Shown here: piece after piece, positions 12,389-19,885 of the stretch
Numbering within the stretch: the first letter of the stretch is position 1
How the letters are laid out: the number at the start of each line of letters is the position of its first letter
Origin: a virus
DNA length: 20,320 nt
Direction: 5' to 3' (one strand)
Virus record (IMG/VR): IMGVR_UViG_3300038560_000019
Coordinates: 1 to 20,320 of that record
Notes under the pieces: model-generated
Told to the model about the DNA's origin: nothing
What the model saw: the letters and a program-made list of their open reading frames with translations, nothing else
Databases searched by the model: none
Program-made: the position numbers and the translations under genes

Positions 12389-14497
12389 TTATTTTAAGTC
12401 GGCGAGATTCTTGGCAATTTTCGGCTCGGCAATCAACTCGACACCGGGGAGCGTTACGGTGTGCTCCATGGCTTCCTTCAGGATAATCACCATGTCGTCG
12501 GCTAAGGCGTCGGGACCCTCCAGAATTAATTCATCGTGCACTTGTAGTACAATTTTAACCTCTGACCATAACGTATCAGTTTTTGCTAATTCTGTGCACA
12601 TATTGTGGCAGGCTATGGCTGCTCGATTCATTATTGACGCCCCTGTGGATTGAATTCTATGATTTACCGATAAATTCAATATGTTACGAGCCTCATAGGG
12701 TAGATCGGCATGTGGTGTATTGCCATAAATAGCATCTAAAGCCTTGGCTTTGGGCATTCGGCGGGGTCTACCGAACAGGTTTACCACTCGGCCTTCTTTC
12801 TTGGCCTGCTCATGACTCTGCAACATAAAAGTTTTTACTTTGGGGAATTTCTCAAAATAATCATCGATAACCTCTTGAGATTCCTTGGTACTCTTCCCTA
12901 TAGCACCTGCCATTTTAAAGGCTGTAGTGCCGTATGTAGCACTTAAGGCTACGACTTTGGCTATATCCCTCAACTTTTTGTGTTTCGTGCCAAAATCGTC
13001 CTTTGTAGGCTTAGAATCGTAGATGCCAAAGACTTCTATGCCGATGGTAGAATAGAAGTCGGCGTCTGATTTAAAGCAATCTAAGAGCCTGTTATCACCG
13101 CTAAAGCTAGCGAATACCCGTGGTTCCAACTGTGAGTAGTCGGCTCCGACGAAGACTTTACCGGGGCGAGCAACAATGGCCGACTTTACGCGTTTATCGT
13201 CTCTCGGTAAGTTTTGGAAGTTCGGGTTCTTGCTAGAATATCGCCCCGAAGTGGTGCCATGCTGTAGGAATGAGGGCCTAATAACACCATATTGCATGCG
13301 CTCTTGGATTCCTTCTACATAGGTATTCAAGAGTTTCAGGCTCTTGCTGTATTCTAAAAGCTTCTTAACCCATAGGTACTTTTCGGCATATTTCTTCAAT
13401 ACCGCTTTGTCGCATGCTATGTAGTTCCATACTTCCCCGACTTTCTTTGGCCTACCAAGCTTCTTGGTCCTAGGATTGATTCGGGCTTCGTCGTAGGTGT
13501 GCCTTTTAGAGGCTATTATGAGCTGGATAAGTTCTCTTCGAGCCTTCGCGGAGTAAGGTAGTTTGTAACCTAATGATTTACATAGGTTTCTGCCTTCCTT
13601 GGTCAAACCGACGTAATCTTGGTTCAGATGACCAAAGAGAAGCCATGCGAGTTGCTTGGATGATCCGATGTTAAAGTTATTGGTTTTCTTGGTTCCTGGA
13701 TACTTCGCTTTCACCATTGGGGCGATTTCTTTGTGAATGATATCTTTGGCTTCGAGGCATTCGGCCTCTAACTCACCTTTTATCTGCATTAGTCGATCTT
13801 GGGCGACTTTTAGGCCGGTAGTATTGAGGTCATAGGTAGGTCCGCGCAATAAAGGCATAGATTCGTCGTTATAAAAAAAATCGTATAGACCTTGCTCAAT
13901 CAGCTGAGGAACTAGATGATAGAAAAGTTTAATTGTTAAGATGGTATCCTTAGCTCCATACTTGCCGATCAAGTCTGCGTCGGCCTTATAAAGCTCGTAG
14001 TTGGCTTTTGTAAGCTCTCCACCATTAGCTAATACGCTGGCTTTCATAGCTGTTTGCTCATCCTTGGCATCTTCCCCGAATATCGATACGGCCAAATCTT
14101 TAAGACCATTAGCGCGATTTTCATCCAACAGATGACCGAGAATCATGGTATCGGTGTGTAACGAGTCGATTAGCCGCACTTTATAGTTGTTTTCGACCAT
14201 GTAACAGTCAAATGTGCCATTGTGCATGATCAACGACTTCGCGCTGAGGAGCTGCAGCAAGCGCTTAGCGTCGGTCTTAGTTTCCAAGTCGATTAGTTGC
14301 TGTGTAGCGACATCCCAATATGATAGAACGACATAATAGCCGATATCTACATGTGCAGAAACAGAAAAACCGATTATTTTTGATTCTTTATCTAACCCTG
14401 TGGTCTCGGTATCAAAAGCTATATATTCATTATCTTCAATGTACTTCTCTACTTCGGGTAGTTCCGATAATGTTTTGATTACTTTGAGTTGCTCCAT
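12389..14497 (-). CDS. polA: DNA polymerase I family (family A) with 3'-5' proofreading exonuclease
   Basis: A 702-residue replicative phage polymerase; no 5'-3' exonuclease domain. Exonuclease motifs: FDTETTG (D29, E31), NGTFD (N93 to D97) and YGAKD (Y180, D184). Polymerase motifs: TSGRYSSKNPNFQNLP (416-431), motif A DYSQLEPR (D453), motif B R510-x3-K514-x3-L518-x3-YG (522-523) and motif C HDE (654-656). At the position equal to Phe762 of E. coli Pol I this protein has Leu, a variant known in viral family A polymerases and linked in earlier surveys to temperate or slower-growing phages. GGGAGG before the ATG is a strong ribosome-binding site lying within the helicase gene, which it overlaps by 62 bases. 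Confidence 0.95.
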   Translation of the reverse strand: MEQLKVIKTLSELPEVEKYIEDNEYIAFDTETTGLDKESKIIGFSVSAHVDIGYYVVLSYWDVATQQLIDLETKTDAKRLLQLLSAKSLIMHNGTFDCYMVENNYKVRLIDSLHTDTMILGHLLDENRANGLKDLAVSIFGEDAKDEQTAMKASVLANGGELTKANYELYKADADLIGKYGAKDTILTIKLFYHLVPQLIEQGLYDFFYNDESMPLLRGPTYDLNTTGLKVAQDRLMQIKGELEAECLEAKDIIHKEIAPMVKAKYPGTKKTNNFNIGSSKQLAWLLFGHLNQDYVGLTKEGRNLCKSLGYKLPYSAKARRELIQLIIASKRHTYDEARINPRTKKLGRPKKVGEVWNYIACDKAVLKKYAEKYLWVKKLLEYSKSLKLLNTYVEGIQERMQYGVIRPSFLQHGTTSGRYSSKNPNFQNLPRDDKRVKSAIVARPGKVFVGADYSQLEPRVFASFSGDNRLLDCFKSDADFYSTIGIEVFGIYDSKPTKDDFGTKHKKLRDIAKVVALSATYGTTAFKMAGAIGKSTKESQEVIDDYFEKFPKVKTFMLQSHEQAKKEGRVVNLFGRPRRMPKAKALDAIYGNTPHADLPYEARNILNLSVNHRIQSTGASIMNRAAIACHNMCTELAKTDTLWSEVKIVLQVHDELILEGPDALADDMVIILKEAMEHTVTLPGVELIAEPKIAKNLADLK

Positions 14498-16304
14498 CTG
14501 TTCCTCCCGGTTTCACGCTCACGTACTCGACTAATTCTGTCTTCCTATCTTGCTTCCGTTTATTGGTCGCTTTGTTTAAAAAGAAAGAAAAAGCAGTTTC
14601 CTCGTTTTCCGTCAACTCTCTTAGCTTCTGAGTTTCGGAGTCAAATACCAACTTATAGCAGACATCCTGCTGAATGACGTCTTTAGTCTGATTCTTATGC
14701 CTAATCTTACAATATTTAATGGCCGTTATTGTGGGAGCGCCATCTTTGTAGCAGCGCATTAGGGGCTGCCATGCGGTAATAAGATAATCGCAGTAAGCTT
14801 CAAAAAACACTGTCCCATATGCGGCGTCTTTGTTGAGTTCCAAGTCACCGATGCCAGACTTCTCTCTTGGGGCTTGAGATTGTATGATCAGAAGTGTTGA
14901 GGTCTTTACGGCAAAAGATTTGAGCTTATGACAGATGTCCTCGATGCTTTGTCGACCGTCTTTGGACGTCTTCTTAAGTACACCAATGTGGTCAATAACT
15001 ACGCAGCCTATCTTTCGGCCTGTTACGGAGTTGTATTTCAGTATGTAGGCTTCGATCTCCTCTAAGGATAGGTGTCGATACGATCCATCATCGCCATAAT
15101 TGCTAAGTACTTGAACTTTTTCATGTAAATGAACTTTATCGCCGCACAGCACACGCCAACGATCGGCTATTTCATTTTCAGGCTGCTCTAAGGTGACGAA
15201 TATGTGATCATAATCAGGGTTGTTCTGAACAAAGCCCTCAAAAGCATTTAAAGCTATGGCGGTCTTACCTACACCAACGCCAGCTACCAAGCCAATAACT
15301 TGGCCTAAACGAAAACCGCTAACGGTGTTGTCAAGGTAAGACCAACAAGGAAATCTTGTGCCCTTAAGATTGGTACCTGCCTTCTGAAGGATCGACTGTA
15401 CGCTTTTAGATAACAATTCGTTTCCGCTATCTATAGGCGATAGCTCGAAAGTCCATATTTTATCAACAATATTAGTAGCATAGCCTAGTCTATGCTTGGG
15501 GGCACGAGCCAACGCTTTGGCGCTATTCACCAACACGGAGACGGCTTCGCTCTTCGAGAATCCCGAAGCGAACATGATGTGACCTAAACGATAATCCGCT
15601 TTGCTTCGGTCATCATATTTACCTGCCCAAATGTCTCTAACTTCATTGCTTTCGTTTAATAACTGAGCGAATTTATACGGTAATTTCTCGTCGATTTTAT
15701 GGGATTGCGTGTCGATATCATACGTCTTGTTGTAATGTTGATCGCAATAGGCACTATCAGCCATGGTTATTGGAGCCAATTCTTGATCGATATCTTCGCA
15801 AGAATAGGTACTCTCAGACACAAAAATCTCTTCGCATTGCCTGAAATTGTCTTTTATCTTAGTATTTAGAGTATTTGGATATCGCATTAGTTGATAAATT
15901 TTGCCAACAGCTTCGTCGGTGTTAAAATGGCGCGTCAAACGACGTTGTAGGCGGAGATAGCTCTTAGCGTCAAGATCCGTGACGCGCCAATATACATGGA
16001 TGCCGTGTCCTGATTCGACTATCTTAGTGGGATTTAAAGGGAATTTGCCGACGGCTTCAAGAAAGGCTTCGTTGGAGGGATAGGCCCCATCTTTGAGATC
16101 AAAGTCTATGAATAGCCAATCGAAGGTGTCTATGTGGCGTCCGTCGACTGTTCCACCTTCGTAAAGCGAGGGATAGTTGGGTAGAAAATAGATATTATAG
16201 CCCTGAGCATTATAATCTTTTATCTGTTCCTCAGTAAAGGTGCCTTCCAATACTTTGGGGATCAAATTTGCCCACTCAGGACTGATAAGCCTGTATATTA
16301 CCAT
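14436..16304 (-). CDS. Bifunctional primase-helicase (AEP/PrimPol-like primase plus DnaB-like helicase)
   Basis: A 622-residue replication protein. The N-terminal part shows archaeo-eukaryotic primase-like motifs: LFIDFDL (D67, D69), SGHGIHVYW (98-106) and MRYPNTLNTK (140-149). The C-terminal part is a RecA/DnaB-type (superfamily 4) helicase: Walker A AGVGVGKT (341-348), a Glu-rich ThrLeuGlu strand (FVTLEQP), Walker B VVIDH (435-439) and IIQSQAPR (473-480). It would unwind the fork and make primers for the polymerase encoded next. I start at the ATG at 16304, where GGGAGGG lies four bases upstream; a TTG 12 bases earlier falls in that Shine-Dalgarno. The gene follows a terminator, so it may be controlled by read-through. 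Confidence 0.9.
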   Translation of the reverse strand: MVIYRLISPEWANLIPKVLEGTFTEEQIKDYNAQGYNIYFLPNYPSLYEGGTVDGRHIDTFDWLFIDFDLKDGAYPSNEAFLEAVGKFPLNPTKIVESGHGIHVYWRVTDLDAKSYLRLQRRLTRHFNTDEAVGKIYQLMRYPNTLNTKIKDNFRQCEEIFVSESTYSCEDIDQELAPITMADSAYCDQHYNKTYDIDTQSHKIDEKLPYKFAQLLNESNEVRDIWAGKYDDRSKADYRLGHIMFASGFSKSEAVSVLVNSAKALARAPKHRLGYATNIVDKIWTFELSPIDSGNELLSKSVQSILQKAGTNLKGTRFPCWSYLDNTVSGFRLGQVIGLVAGVGVGKTAIALNAFEGFVQNNPDYDHIFVTLEQPENEIADRWRVLCGDKVHLHEKVQVLSNYGDDGSYRHLSLEEIEAYILKYNSVTGRKIGCVVIDHIGVLKKTSKDGRQSIEDICHKLKSFAVKTSTLLIIQSQAPREKSGIGDLELNKDAAYGTVFFEAYCDYLITAWQPLMRCYKDGAPTITAIKYCKIRHKNQTKDVIQQDVCYKLVFDSETQKLRELTENEETAFSFFLNKATNKRKQDRKTELVEYVSVKPGGTDGATQSNQNIIGTTRSREVH

Positions 16305-16320
16305 TATCCCTCCCAAGATA

Positions 16321-16346
16321 AAAAAGAGGGAGGCCGAAGCCTCCCC
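16321..16346 (-). terminator. Intrinsic terminator with UUCG tetraloop before the primase-helicase gene
   Basis: Minus-strand GGGAGGC, loop TTCG, GCCTCCC (arms 16339-16345 and 16328-16334), then TCTTTTTTAT. A 7-bp GC-rich stem closed by C(UUCG)G and a U tract make this a textbook terminator. It lies 27 bases after the stop codon of the ssDNA-binding-like gene and 17 bases before the helicase start. Confidence 0.92.
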
Positions 16347-16372
16347 ACTTAGCGCGACGGCTAAGATTTATA

Positions 16373-16861
16373 CTAACGTGACGCTTTAGCTTTGTTCAAA
16401 AGTGCTTGAACTTGAGCTTGGCGGGCCGGAGTAGGTGCTTGTGCAGCTACGGCGGGCTTTGAAGGGCGTTCTAATGCGGGTTCAGCCTCATCTTCTTCAT
16501 CTCCATATTCTTCGGTATTGTCAACGGGAGCCGATACGTCACTGTCTAAGTCGTTTGGATCGAAGCTAACATCGTAGACTTTCATGGTGCGACCATTCTT
16601 AAGCCGCTGCATCTGTCCTGAGAATGTGATTTCAACGTACATGCCTGGAGTAATACCGTTGTTCTTGATTTGATTGAGAATATTAGCTTGGCCCAATACA
16701 CCTACGACGCCCGTTGGTGTCTTGTAAATGTGTTCAACAGCAGGCAAGCCGTTGATGGTCTTTGTGACCTGTCCTTGATAATATCCCTTGATCGAATCCC
16801 CTGCATTCAAAAACTTGAATGGGGTTGAGTTACTGTCTTTTCTTGCTTTCTGTAGGGCCAT
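16373..16861 (-). CDS. Putative single-stranded DNA-binding protein
   Basis: A 162-residue protein. Residues 10-115 are beta-rich with alternating hydrophobics (PFKFLNAGDSIKGYYQGQV, GVVGVLGQANILNQIK, GMYVEITFSGQMQRLKNGRT), which fits an OB-like barrel. A very acidic stretch follows (EEYGDEEDEAEP, about 122-133), then a Pro/Ala linker and a basic end. Phage SSBs share the barrel plus acidic tail layout, and the gene is immediately upstream of the primase-helicase and polymerase. No invariant motif proves it, so this is a structural and positional inference. A Shine-Dalgarno AAAGGAG precedes the ATG. Confidence 0.5.
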   Translation of the reverse strand: MALQKARKDSNSTPFKFLNAGDSIKGYYQGQVTKTINGLPAVEHIYKTPTGVVGVLGQANILNQIKNNGITPGMYVEITFSGQMQRLKNGRTMKVYDVSFDPNDLDSDVSAPVDNTEEYGDEEDEAEPALERPSKPAVAAQAPTPARQAQVQALLNKAKASR

Positions 16862-16864
16862 CTT

Positions 16865-17182
16865 CTATTTCTCCTTTGGTTTCCATCTGTCATCGTTTTC
16901 TGGGTGATGCAGATAATCGTTTAACAAGTGCTCTAAACAGCATATCGCATGCGCGACGTGACTGCACGAACTTTCTTTGTCTAAATCTTCGCCTTCGGCG
17001 AAAGCAAATATATGTCTTAAAGCAGCGGCGATAGAACGATTGAATTTGAAGCCTAATCTCCAATTGTCTCGTTCATACTTATCAGCGCCAAAGGCTCTAA
17101 CCTTGGCTACTGCTTCCATTAAGTCTTTACTGACTAAACTCAGATCGGGTTTATTTGAGTCATGTTTGGTTCCTTCACTCAT
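16865..17182 (-). CDS. MazG/MazZ-like dATP/dGTP pyrophosphohydrolase-type protein
   Basis: A 105-residue all-helical protein. Motifs KHDSNKPDLSLVSKDL (6-21), AFGADKY (30-36), DNW (39-41), AALRHIFAFAEGEDLDKES (53-71) and HVAHAICCLEHLL (75-87) fit the phage family annotated as dATP/dGTP diphosphohydrolase, which contains MazZ of cyanophage S-2L. Such enzymes hydrolyse dNTPs to dNMP and pyrophosphate; the acidic residues (E64, D65, D67, E70) could bind metal. In S-2L-type phages MazZ supplies dGMP for 2-aminoadenine synthesis, but relatives occur in phages with normal DNA. No PurZ or DatZ gene is in this window. The start overlaps the upstream stop codon as ATGA, with GAGGAAAG as ribosome-binding site. 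Confidence 0.75.
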   Translation of the reverse strand: MSEGTKHDSNKPDLSLVSKDLMEAVAKVRAFGADKYERDNWRLGFKFNRSIAAALRHIFAFAEGEDLDKESSCSHVAHAICCLEHLLNDYLHHPENDDRWKPKEK

Positions 17183-17418
17183 ACTTTCCTCATTATCTTC
17201 TTAGGTATTGCTATTATTCCCCATGAACAGTATGCATATACCTCCGTTTCGGAATTAAACCATTTATGCCCATCCGCGTCAAGAATATGTTTGGGGAGCC
17301 AACATAATTCTATAGGCCTGACGAAAGAGCCTGCAGGCAGAATCTGTTCTGTCCACTTGCTCTTCATGAATCTATAATCTTCCGTAGTTATAAAATTTGG
17401 CGTTGGGAGCATAGTCAT
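17179..17418 (-). CDS. Hypothetical protein, 79 residues, leaderless start
   Basis: Not recognised. It starts MTMLPTPNFITTEDYRFMKS, continues WTEQILPAGSFVRPIELCWL and ends GIIAIPKKIMRKV; it looks like a small beta-rich domain. No Shine-Dalgarno precedes the ATG at 17418, which lies six bases after a promoter -10 box. A second ATG two codons in is possible but less well placed. It is the first gene of the unit that includes the pyrophosphohydrolase and ssDNA-binding-like genes, ending at the terminator at 16321. Confidence 0.7.
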   Translation of the reverse strand: MTMLPTPNFITTEDYRFMKSKWTEQILPAGSFVRPIELCWLPKHILDADGHKWFNSETEVYAYCSWGIIAIPKKIMRKV

Positions 17419-17453
17419 GATTAGAATTTACTACGTCACCGCTTTTGCGTCAA
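17419..17453 (-). promoter_or_regulatory. Sigma70-like promoter for a leaderless mRNA
   Basis: TTGACG (17448-17453), a 17-bp spacer, TAAATT (17425-17430) and CTAATC directly before the ATG at 17418. The TGA of the TTGACG box is also the stop codon of the metalloprotease gene. It would drive the nucleotide-metabolism and ssDNA-binding-like genes. Confidence 0.65.
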
Positions 17454-17872
17454 GCCTTATAAGATTTAATTGAAACCTTTTCTGCTTCGTCATACCACTT
17501 TCCTAGTCGGATACGCAAACGTTGAGCTATATCTCGGCCATATTTCCACGCAATCTTTTCGGCATCAATCACCAATTTAAGTTGGGCTTTAGACTGCTTA
17601 TTGCGGTAGGTTGCGCGGTAAGCTTTGTAAATTCGGTCCGAATATCGGCCCGAGGGGGTTAAAATATCGTCTAAAGCGTGTCCTAATTCGTGTAGGATCG
17701 TAGCAACTTGCTCGGCCTCGTCAAGTTCAGAGTCTACTTTAACGACTCTAGTCCAAGGCAACCATATACCTTCATCGGCATAGGGTTTGATAACGATCTT
17801 GACACCGATGGCTCTGGAGAACAGTTCTAAACGATTTACGTAGACTTTATAATGCTTTAGATTAGTCGTCAT
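17450..17872 (-). CDS. Zinc metalloprotease-like protein (HExxH, ImmA/IrrE-like)
   Basis: A 140-residue protein with TILHELGHALDD at about 58-69, giving the HExxH zinc site (H61, E62, H65). A later acidic residue in DAEKIAWKYG (E105) is a candidate third ligand. The fold order, a strand (KVDSELDE), then the HExxH helix, then further helices, resembles the ImmA/IrrE (DUF955-like) group, some of which cleave phage repressors. The N-terminus lacks a signal peptide, so it acts inside the cell. Its ATG overlaps the stop codon of the lytic transglycosylase gene as ATGA, so the two are coupled. The substrate is unknown. Confidence 0.75.
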   Translation of the reverse strand: MTTNLKHYKVYVNRLELFSRAIGVKIVIKPYADEGIWLPWTRVVKVDSELDEAEQVATILHELGHALDDILTPSGRYSDRIYKAYRATYRNKQSKAQLKLVIDAEKIAWKYGRDIAQRLRIRLGKWYDEAEKVSIKSYKA

Positions 17873-18426
17873 TTGAGTTTTTTGTCAATTTGGAGTCTGC
17901 TGTAGACTTTGAGAACCTTGAGAACGTATTCCTTATTGTGATGCGTAGAATGCCCAGCGTTATAAGCTGAAACGACTTTGGGAGTATCGTGATATCGTTT
18001 ATAGAGCTGATGTAAGAGTTTAGCGGCATAATAGGAGTTAACATCAGGCTTTAATAGGTCTTTGATGTGGCTGATGGTCTTCTTGACCTTTCGAAGCTTC
18101 CCATGCTTCACAACAGATACTGTGACTTGCTCTTCGGCTACAAAGCCGAGGCCGATAGCTGTGTCCTTCTTGATTTGAAATAGTCCATAAGCTTTGTCAA
18201 CTATTCCTGCGTCTCTTTGAGCTTTGTTGCTATCAGATCGGTTTATAGCTCGAGATCGGCAGTTTGATTCTACTGTGCAGATCGCATACATTAAGTTCGC
18301 ATCGATCTTAAATGCTACGGCTGCTTCCCTGACGTAGTGAGGAACTCGGCTTGGAGTTTCCTCAGTAGCGTTAGAGGTTACAGTTAGAAGGCTTATTAGA
18401 GTACTTAATACAATTATCGTTTTCAT
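17869..18426 (-). CDS. Secreted lytic transglycosylase (endolysin-like)
   Basis: A 185-residue protein from the ATG at 18426. MKTIIVLSTLISLLTVTSNA is a clear signal peptide, likely cut after A20. The catalytic domain of soluble-lytic-transglycosylase type follows: CTVESNC with the catalytic E53, YGLFQI (80-85) and SAYNAG (153-158). It would cleave peptidoglycan in the periplasm, at lysis or at DNA entry. A basic insertion (about 102-120) lies between the motifs. Longer reading upstream to 18501 would bury the signal peptide and is rejected. No Shine-Dalgarno is present; a strong promoter ends six bases before the ATG, so the mRNA is probably leaderless. No holin gene was recognised next to it. 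Confidence 0.88.
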   Translation of the reverse strand: MKTIIVLSTLISLLTVTSNATEETPSRVPHYVREAAVAFKIDANLMYAICTVESNCRSRAINRSDSNKAQRDAGIVDKAYGLFQIKKDTAIGLGFVAEEQVTVSVVKHGKLRKVKKTISHIKDLLKPDVNSYYAAKLLHQLYKRYHDTPKVVSAYNAGHSTHHNKEYVLKVLKVYSRLQIDKKLK

Positions 18427-18461
18427 AGTTAAAGAATAACTCATCCGACGATGATTGTCAA
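18427..18461 (-). promoter_or_regulatory. Sigma70-like promoter for a leaderless mRNA (lysis gene)
   Basis: TTGACA (18456-18461), a 17-bp spacer, TATTCT (18433-18438) and TTAACT directly before the ATG at 18426. The -35 box is a perfect consensus, and this is the best example of the recurring layout. It would drive the transglycosylase and the coupled metalloprotease. Confidence 0.75.
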
Positions 18462-18538
18462 GATCTGCTAAGTACTTGATATGTATCGTTATACTCTTCA
18501 TACCATGCGATTACGTCTTTATCGGCGTAGAGACTCAT
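18458..18538 (-). CDS. Candidate small ORF, 26 residues
   Basis: ATG at 18538 overlaps the stop codon of the metallophosphoesterase gene as ATGA. The product starts MSLYADKDVIAWYEEYNDTY and ends QVLSRS, polar and acidic with several aromatics. Its stop TGA lies within the -35 box of the following promoter. The ATGA coupling and sensible composition support it, but it is very short and may not be translated. Confidence 0.4.
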   Translation of the reverse strand: MSLYADKDVIAWYEEYNDTYQVLSRS

Positions 18539-19233
18539 AGTTTTCCAACCCAACGGCCTGCTTTATTGAGCTTCATTGGAATAAATCTCGGGGTTCCATC
18601 CTCAATAATACCAACTCCTATTATTGGTTTCGCTTTGATGTGTTTGCCATAGTTGAAGGCGGGATTGTGGCGATCTATGAGGCACCCGGTATTAAATCCC
18701 CAAATGAGATGTCGGGCATTGGCATAGTATTGAATGCCAGCGTAGGAGTGGAGATGACCTATAACTGTGCATTGCATATTCGCTTGCGCTGCCTTAAGAG
18801 CCCCTTGTTGGCCTGAGAAGCCCTCGCCGTGTTCGTAGATTACACCGTCGATTTCCCAATGATCGGCCCATTGCCACCCCCTCGGTGCTTCGAGGATCTC
18901 AGCATAGGACTTGATTAGATCCCTGGGTACACCTACCGAGAACGGCTTCCTATAGATTCGATCGGTATGATTCGATACGCAAACTTTGACTTTAGGAAAA
19001 ATCTTATAGAGTTCTTTTAGAAGCTTAACGGATTCTCTGAGCTCGTCTCCGGCAGACTTAGAATCAGGATCTTTATCCCAATTCCCGAGCCCAGCCGCGT
19101 CAATTTCATCACCTAAACACACGACTTCATTCGGTTTAAATTTAGACTTAATATATTTTAAAAACTCAAATAAATCCGGATGATGGGCCGGAAAGTGAAT
19201 ATCTGGTAAAGCAAGTACGGTATTTTTAGACAT
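18535..19233 (-). CDS. Calcineurin-like metallophosphoesterase
   Basis: A 232-residue enzyme of the binuclear-metal phosphoesterase family. Motifs in order: PDIHFP (D11, H13), CLGDEID (D42), SNHTDR (N88, H89, the usual GNHD block changed), EHGEGF (H135) and IGHLHS (H160, H162). Together these supply the metal ligands, so the enzyme is probably active. Phage members act on DNA ends, nucleotides or RNA caps, but the substrate here cannot be told. GAGGGATAATC before the ATG serves as ribosome-binding site, and the gene starts three bases after its upstream neighbour. Confidence 0.88.
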   Translation of the reverse strand: MSKNTVLALPDIHFPAHHPDLFEFLKYIKSKFKPNEVVCLGDEIDAAGLGNWDKDPDSKSAGDELRESVKLLKELYKIFPKVKVCVSNHTDRIYRKPFSVGVPRDLIKSYAEILEAPRGWQWADHWEIDGVIYEHGEGFSGQQGALKAAQANMQCTVIGHLHSYAGIQYYANARHLIWGFNTGCLIDRHNPAFNYGKHIKAKPIIGVGIIEDGTPRFIPMKLNKAGRWVGKL

Positions 19234-19235
19234 GA

Positions 19236-19502
19236 TTATCCCTCTGTCTTTGGTGCGGCGATTTCTTCTGCAGTCTCCGCTTTAGGCTTACCGAGGTAAC
19301 TCTCAATTAGATACTTTAAGACTTCCTTTTGTCTGGTATTCATGAGGTCCATGGTTTCTTTGATGTATTTCTCAACTTCATTAAGACGCGCATCTACGTG
19401 CTTTCTAAGGGCTTCGTAGTGCTGTTCGTGAAGCACTTCCGGTAGAAGCTCCTTCACGGCGATTCTCACTTGTCCTCGTAATTCTTTAATATTATTGCTC
19501 AT
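19236..19502 (-). CDS. Small helical protein, 88 residues
   Basis: Not recognised. It is highly charged and helical (IKELRGQVRIAVKELLPEVL, then RKHVDARLNEVEKYIKETMD), probably a coiled coil, with an acidic Ala/Glu tail. Its ATG overlaps the HNH stop codon as ATGA, and AAGGAG at the end of the HNH gene serves as ribosome-binding site. Confidence 0.68.
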   Translation of the reverse strand: MSNNIKELRGQVRIAVKELLPEVLHEQHYEALRKHVDARLNEVEKYIKETMDLMNTRQKEVLKYLIESYLGKPKAETAEEIAAPKTEG

Positions 19503-19885
19503 TTTTTCTTCTCCTTCTTTAATCTTCGGCGTTCTTTGTTCTCTGCCTTCGTTTTAATAGTATGGCAATCTTCACACAATGCTTGTAGGTTATTTTCATC
19601 ACACCATGCTCTATCGACAACTGTGTCTAAACTCATGTCCTCGAATGAGGAATCCAAGGGAATGAGTGGATCTTTGTGATCTACGATCATGTAGCTTTTA
19701 GGCGTCGGCTTGTGGCATTCTCTACAGATACACCAAACTTTGACTCGCGGTCGTGAGGGATCGGTAATAGTGCGATCTACCGAGGCTTCCACAACCTTAC
19801 GTCGTAGGTCGGACCTACTGAAGACGCGGCGTATAGCCCCTTTAAGCAATCCTTGCTCTCTCTTACTGATTCTCGGATTTTTCAT
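19499..19885 (-). CDS. HNH endonuclease
   Basis: A 128-residue nuclease with a zinc-stabilised HNH core. CRECHK (C54, C57) and CEDCHT (C104, C107) bind zinc; VDHKDP (D69, H70), DENNLQ (N98/N99) and H108 form the HNH catalytic set. The C-terminus is a basic tail (NKERRRLKKEKKK). The N-terminal 50 residues are basic and may contact DNA. Small HNH proteins of this kind can be homing nucleases or partners of terminase in packaging; here it is far from terminase and tightly packed between two tiny genes, so an ordinary phage gene role is as likely as a mobile one. Confidence 0.85.
   Translation of the reverse strand: MKNPRISKREQGLLKGAIRRVFSRSDLRRKVVEASVDRTITDPSRPRVKVWCICRECHKPTPKSYMIVDHKDPLIPLDSSFEDMSLDTVVDRAWCDENNLQALCEDCHTIKTKAENKERRRLKKEKKK

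Noticed and set aside
18427-18501. Longer start for the lytic transglycosylase
   Set aside because: It would put 25 polar residues before a clear signal peptide and run through the promoter; the ATG at 18426 fits both.
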